Shown: in pieces, positions 6,227 to 7,665 of the stretch
Position numbering within the stretch: the first letter of the stretch is position 1
How the letters are laid out: each line of letters opens with the position of its first letter
From: Spirochaetales bacterium
GTDB taxonomy: Bacteria; Spirochaetota; Spirochaetia; DSM-27196; SLAA01
Assembly: GCA_007126415.1 (NCBI GenBank)
Contig: SLBH01000391.1
Span: forward strand, 1-7,665
Length of the DNA stretch: 7,665 nucleotides
Direction: 5' to 3'
The notes under the pieces: generated by a model
The model's input: only the letters and a program-made list of their open reading frames with translations
Told to the model about the DNA's origin: nothing
Database searches by the model: none
Made by a program: the position numbers and the translations under genes

Positions 6227-6271
6227 GCAACACTATCCGCTCCTATCAGCCAAAGCGCGGTCCGGGAACGC

Positions 6272-6301
6272 TTGCCGCGCCGAGGTTGGGCGGACGATAC
6301 T
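6272..6301 (+). promoter_or_regulatory. Candidate promoter of the monooxygenase gene
   Basis: TTGCCG (6272-6277) and GATACT (6296-6301, 4/6 match to a -10) are 18 bp apart. The predicted start near 6308 would fall at the Shine-Dalgarno itself, which makes this assignment doubtful. A promoter further upstream in the 133-bp divergent gap (6188-6320) is possible. Confidence 0.25.
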
Positions 6302-6307
6302 TGAACC

Positions 6308-6312
6308 GGAGG
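6308..6312 (+). promoter_or_regulatory. Monooxygenase ribosome binding site
   Basis: GGAGG, 8 nt before the ATG at 6321. It fixes that start and rules out the out-of-frame ATG at 6313, which touches the site. Confidence 0.75.
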
Positions 6313-6320
6313 ATGCGCAA

Positions 6321-7526
6321 ATGGATACCGATGTTGTAGTGATTGGAGCCGGGCCGGTTGGCTTGGCCGCCGGCGCGTTGTTGCGCAAGCGGGGGGTGGA
6401 GGTGGTAGTACTCGAGCGCGAGGCCGAGCGCGCCCGAGCCTCGCAGGCGATTGGGGTGACGCCGCCGTCGCTTGGGATTCTCGATGAGCTTGGCTGCGCC
6501 GACGAGCTGATCTCGCGCGGCATCTCGATCAGGAAAGCGGTAGTGCACTCCCGACACAGGAGGCTCGGCGAGCTGAGCTTCGCCCCGGTAGCAGGTCGAT
6601 TTCGGTTCATCCTCGCGGTTGCCCAACACCACACCGAGGACGTTCTCCGCACGCAGCTGGGAACAGGCCACGTGCGCTACGGCGTTGAAGCCACCGCGAT
6701 TGAACCGCCCGGTGCCGACGACCAAGACGCCGGACGCGTGACGGTCAAAGCACGCACAAGCGAAGGCGAAGCAGATTTTAGGGCACAAGCGGTGATCGTG
6801 TGCGCCGGTGCGCGCGACCACCTGGGCGCCGGTCTGGGGCTCACGCGTCGACGGCACACCTATGGGGTTCAGTTTGCAATGGGCGACTGGGAGCATGACC
6901 CGCGCGAACCGGCGGCACGCGAGGCGCAGTTGTTCTTCACCGTCGACGGGGCGGTTGAGTCGTTCCCGCTTGCGTCCGACCGTAGACGCTGGATCGTGCA
7001 GTTGCCGGGCAGCGGGAGCCCCGCCGGCGCCGCCGCGCCGGGCGGCAAGCGCATTCGGGAGCAGGTTGCCGAGCTGGTGCAGCGGCGGACCGGAATTGAG
7101 TTGCGTCTGGAAGACTGTCGCTGGGAGAGCAGCTTCACCCCCGAGCGGAGCGAGCTCGACCGCTTTGTACTCGAGGGCGGAACCGGGCGGCGGTCAGGAT
7201 TGGTGGTGTTTGCCGGCGACGCGGCGCATACAATGCCCCCGATCGGGGGTCAAGGCATGAACACCGGGCTTGCGGATGCGGCGCGCGCGGCGGAGGCGGT
7301 ATGTGGGGAGATCAACGGCGCCGAGTACGAGCGGCGGCGGCGCCGGGCGTTTCGCGTGGCCGCGCGTCGCGCGCGGGCGTCGATGGCGGTGGGAACGGTG
7401 CGGGGGAGCGTCGCGTCGGGGATGCGGTCGGCGGCGATCGCGGCGGTGCTGCGCAGTGCGGCCGCCCGGCCGCTGGCGAGGATGTACGCCATGCAGACGC
7501 TCCCCGACGCGCGGCCGGTGCGGTAG
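6321..7526 (+). CDS. FAD-dependent aromatic-ring-type monooxygenase
   Basis: A 401-residue flavoprotein of the p-hydroxybenzoate hydroxylase/UbiH superfamily (group A monooxygenases, FAD_binding_3 type). Members hydroxylate aromatic or quinone-like compounds with NAD(P)H and O2. Seen in order: an N-terminal Rossmann beta-strand with GAGPVG (9-14) and Glu32 ending strand 2 (FAD ribose contact); RASQAIGVTPPSLGILDELG (39-58), typical of the family; a substrate-sheet region (about 180-290); and the GD motif FAGDAAHTMPPIGGQGMNTG (297-316), with Asp300 for the FAD ribityl chain. The internal DG motif is degenerate: CAGARDHLG (161-169) where the family has a form like ADGxxSxVR, so its Asp and final Arg are lost. 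The C-terminus (337-390) is rich in Arg and Ala, as is common in the family. No signal peptide is seen. The gene is divergent from lysA and converges with a quinone methyltransferase gene, which hints at but does not prove a quinone substrate. The substrate is unknown. Confidence 0.85.
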   Translation: MDTDVVVIGAGPVGLAAGALLRKRGVEVVVLEREAERARASQAIGVTPPSLGILDELGCADELISRGISIRKAVVHSRHRRLGELSFAPVAGRFRFILAVAQHHTEDVLRTQLGTGHVRYGVEATAIEPPGADDQDAGRVTVKARTSEGEADFRAQAVIVCAGARDHLGAGLGLTRRRHTYGVQFAMGDWEHDPREPAAREAQLFFTVDGAVESFPLASDRRRWIVQLPGSGSPAGAAAPGGKRIREQVAELVQRRTGIELRLEDCRWESSFTPERSELDRFVLEGGTGRRSGLVVFAGDAAHTMPPIGGQGMNTGLADAARAAEAVCGEINGAEYERRRRRAFRVAARRARASMAVGTVRGSVASGMRSAAIAAVLRSAAARPLARMYAMQTLPDARPVR

Positions 7527-7530
7527 GCGC

Positions 7531-7665
7531 TCAGCCGCCCGCGCGCGTGATTGCAAGCAGCCCGAACATGTATCGGCGCGACCGCACCTCGGTGAATCCG
7601 GCCTCGCGCAGCGCGTGCTCGAGCGCGTCGAGGTGCGGGAACGCAGCGAGTGAGTCGGCGATGTA
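7531..7665 (-). CDS. UbiE/MenG-type methyltransferase, C-terminal part
   Basis: The last 44 codons of a minus-strand gene that continues past the window edge. The reading begins YIADSLAAFPHLDALEHAL and ends AGFTEVRSRRYMFGLLAITR plus three residues and TGA at 7533-7531. This matches the C-terminus of UbiE/MenG (E. coli UbiE has YLAESIRMHP, AGF and LTAGVVALH at the same spacing). That enzyme is the SAM-dependent C-methyltransferase of demethylmenaquinone or the ubiquinone precursor. The SAM-binding motifs lie outside the window, so the choice between MenG, UbiE and a related methyltransferase cannot be made. Its stop lies 4 bp from the stop of the convergent monooxygenase gene. Confidence 0.75.
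   Translation of the reverse strand, partial: YIADSLAAFPHLDALEHALREAGFTEVRSRRYMFGLLAITRAGG

Overview
The window is a GC-rich stretch of bacterial chromosome carrying housekeeping and metabolic genes. In order it holds: a purine-biosynthesis pair on the minus strand (purQ 36-914 and purSL 907-4128); a divergent, repeat-rich intergenic region (4129-4353); a PTS EIIA/PtsN-type protein on the plus strand (4354-4884); a diaminopimelate decarboxylase on the minus strand (lysA 4922-6187); a divergent promoter region (6188-6320); an FAD-dependent monooxygenase on the plus strand (6321-7526); and the C-terminal end of a UbiE/MenG-type quinone methyltransferase on the minus strand (7531-7665, cut by the window edge).

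The organism cannot be fixed from the sequence alone. The LysA belongs, from remembered family sequences, to the CENNDKF / DTGAHG-containing type seen in Firmicutes, Bacteroidetes and spirochaetes. FGAM synthase is split into a long PurS-PurL fusion and a separate PurQ, and a PtsN-like EIIA stands alone. A high-GC spirochaete or a similar diderm would fit, but this is a weak inference.

PurSL and PurQ are the two parts of phosphoribosylformylglycinamidine (FGAM) synthase. Their genes overlap by 8 nt (ATGCCTGA), with a good Shine-Dalgarno for purQ inside the purSL end, so they are almost certainly co-transcribed and translationally coupled. The EIIA gene converges on lysA (37 bp between stops), and the monooxygenase converges on the methyltransferase gene (4 bp between stops). 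The two divergent intergenic regions are therefore the main regulatory DNA.

The coding content is mostly conventional and I do not see an undescribed multi-gene system. The less ordinary signals are: a cluster of imperfect GC-rich repeats built on CCGCGGTTA between purSL and the EIIA gene; an 8-bp/8-bp dyad at the presumed purSL promoter; start codons without Shine-Dalgarno but with -10-like hexamers so close that short or absent leaders are likely; a monooxygenase with a degenerate DG motif; and an Ala/Pro/Asn N-terminal tail on PurQ containing a perfect 15-bp tandem duplication.
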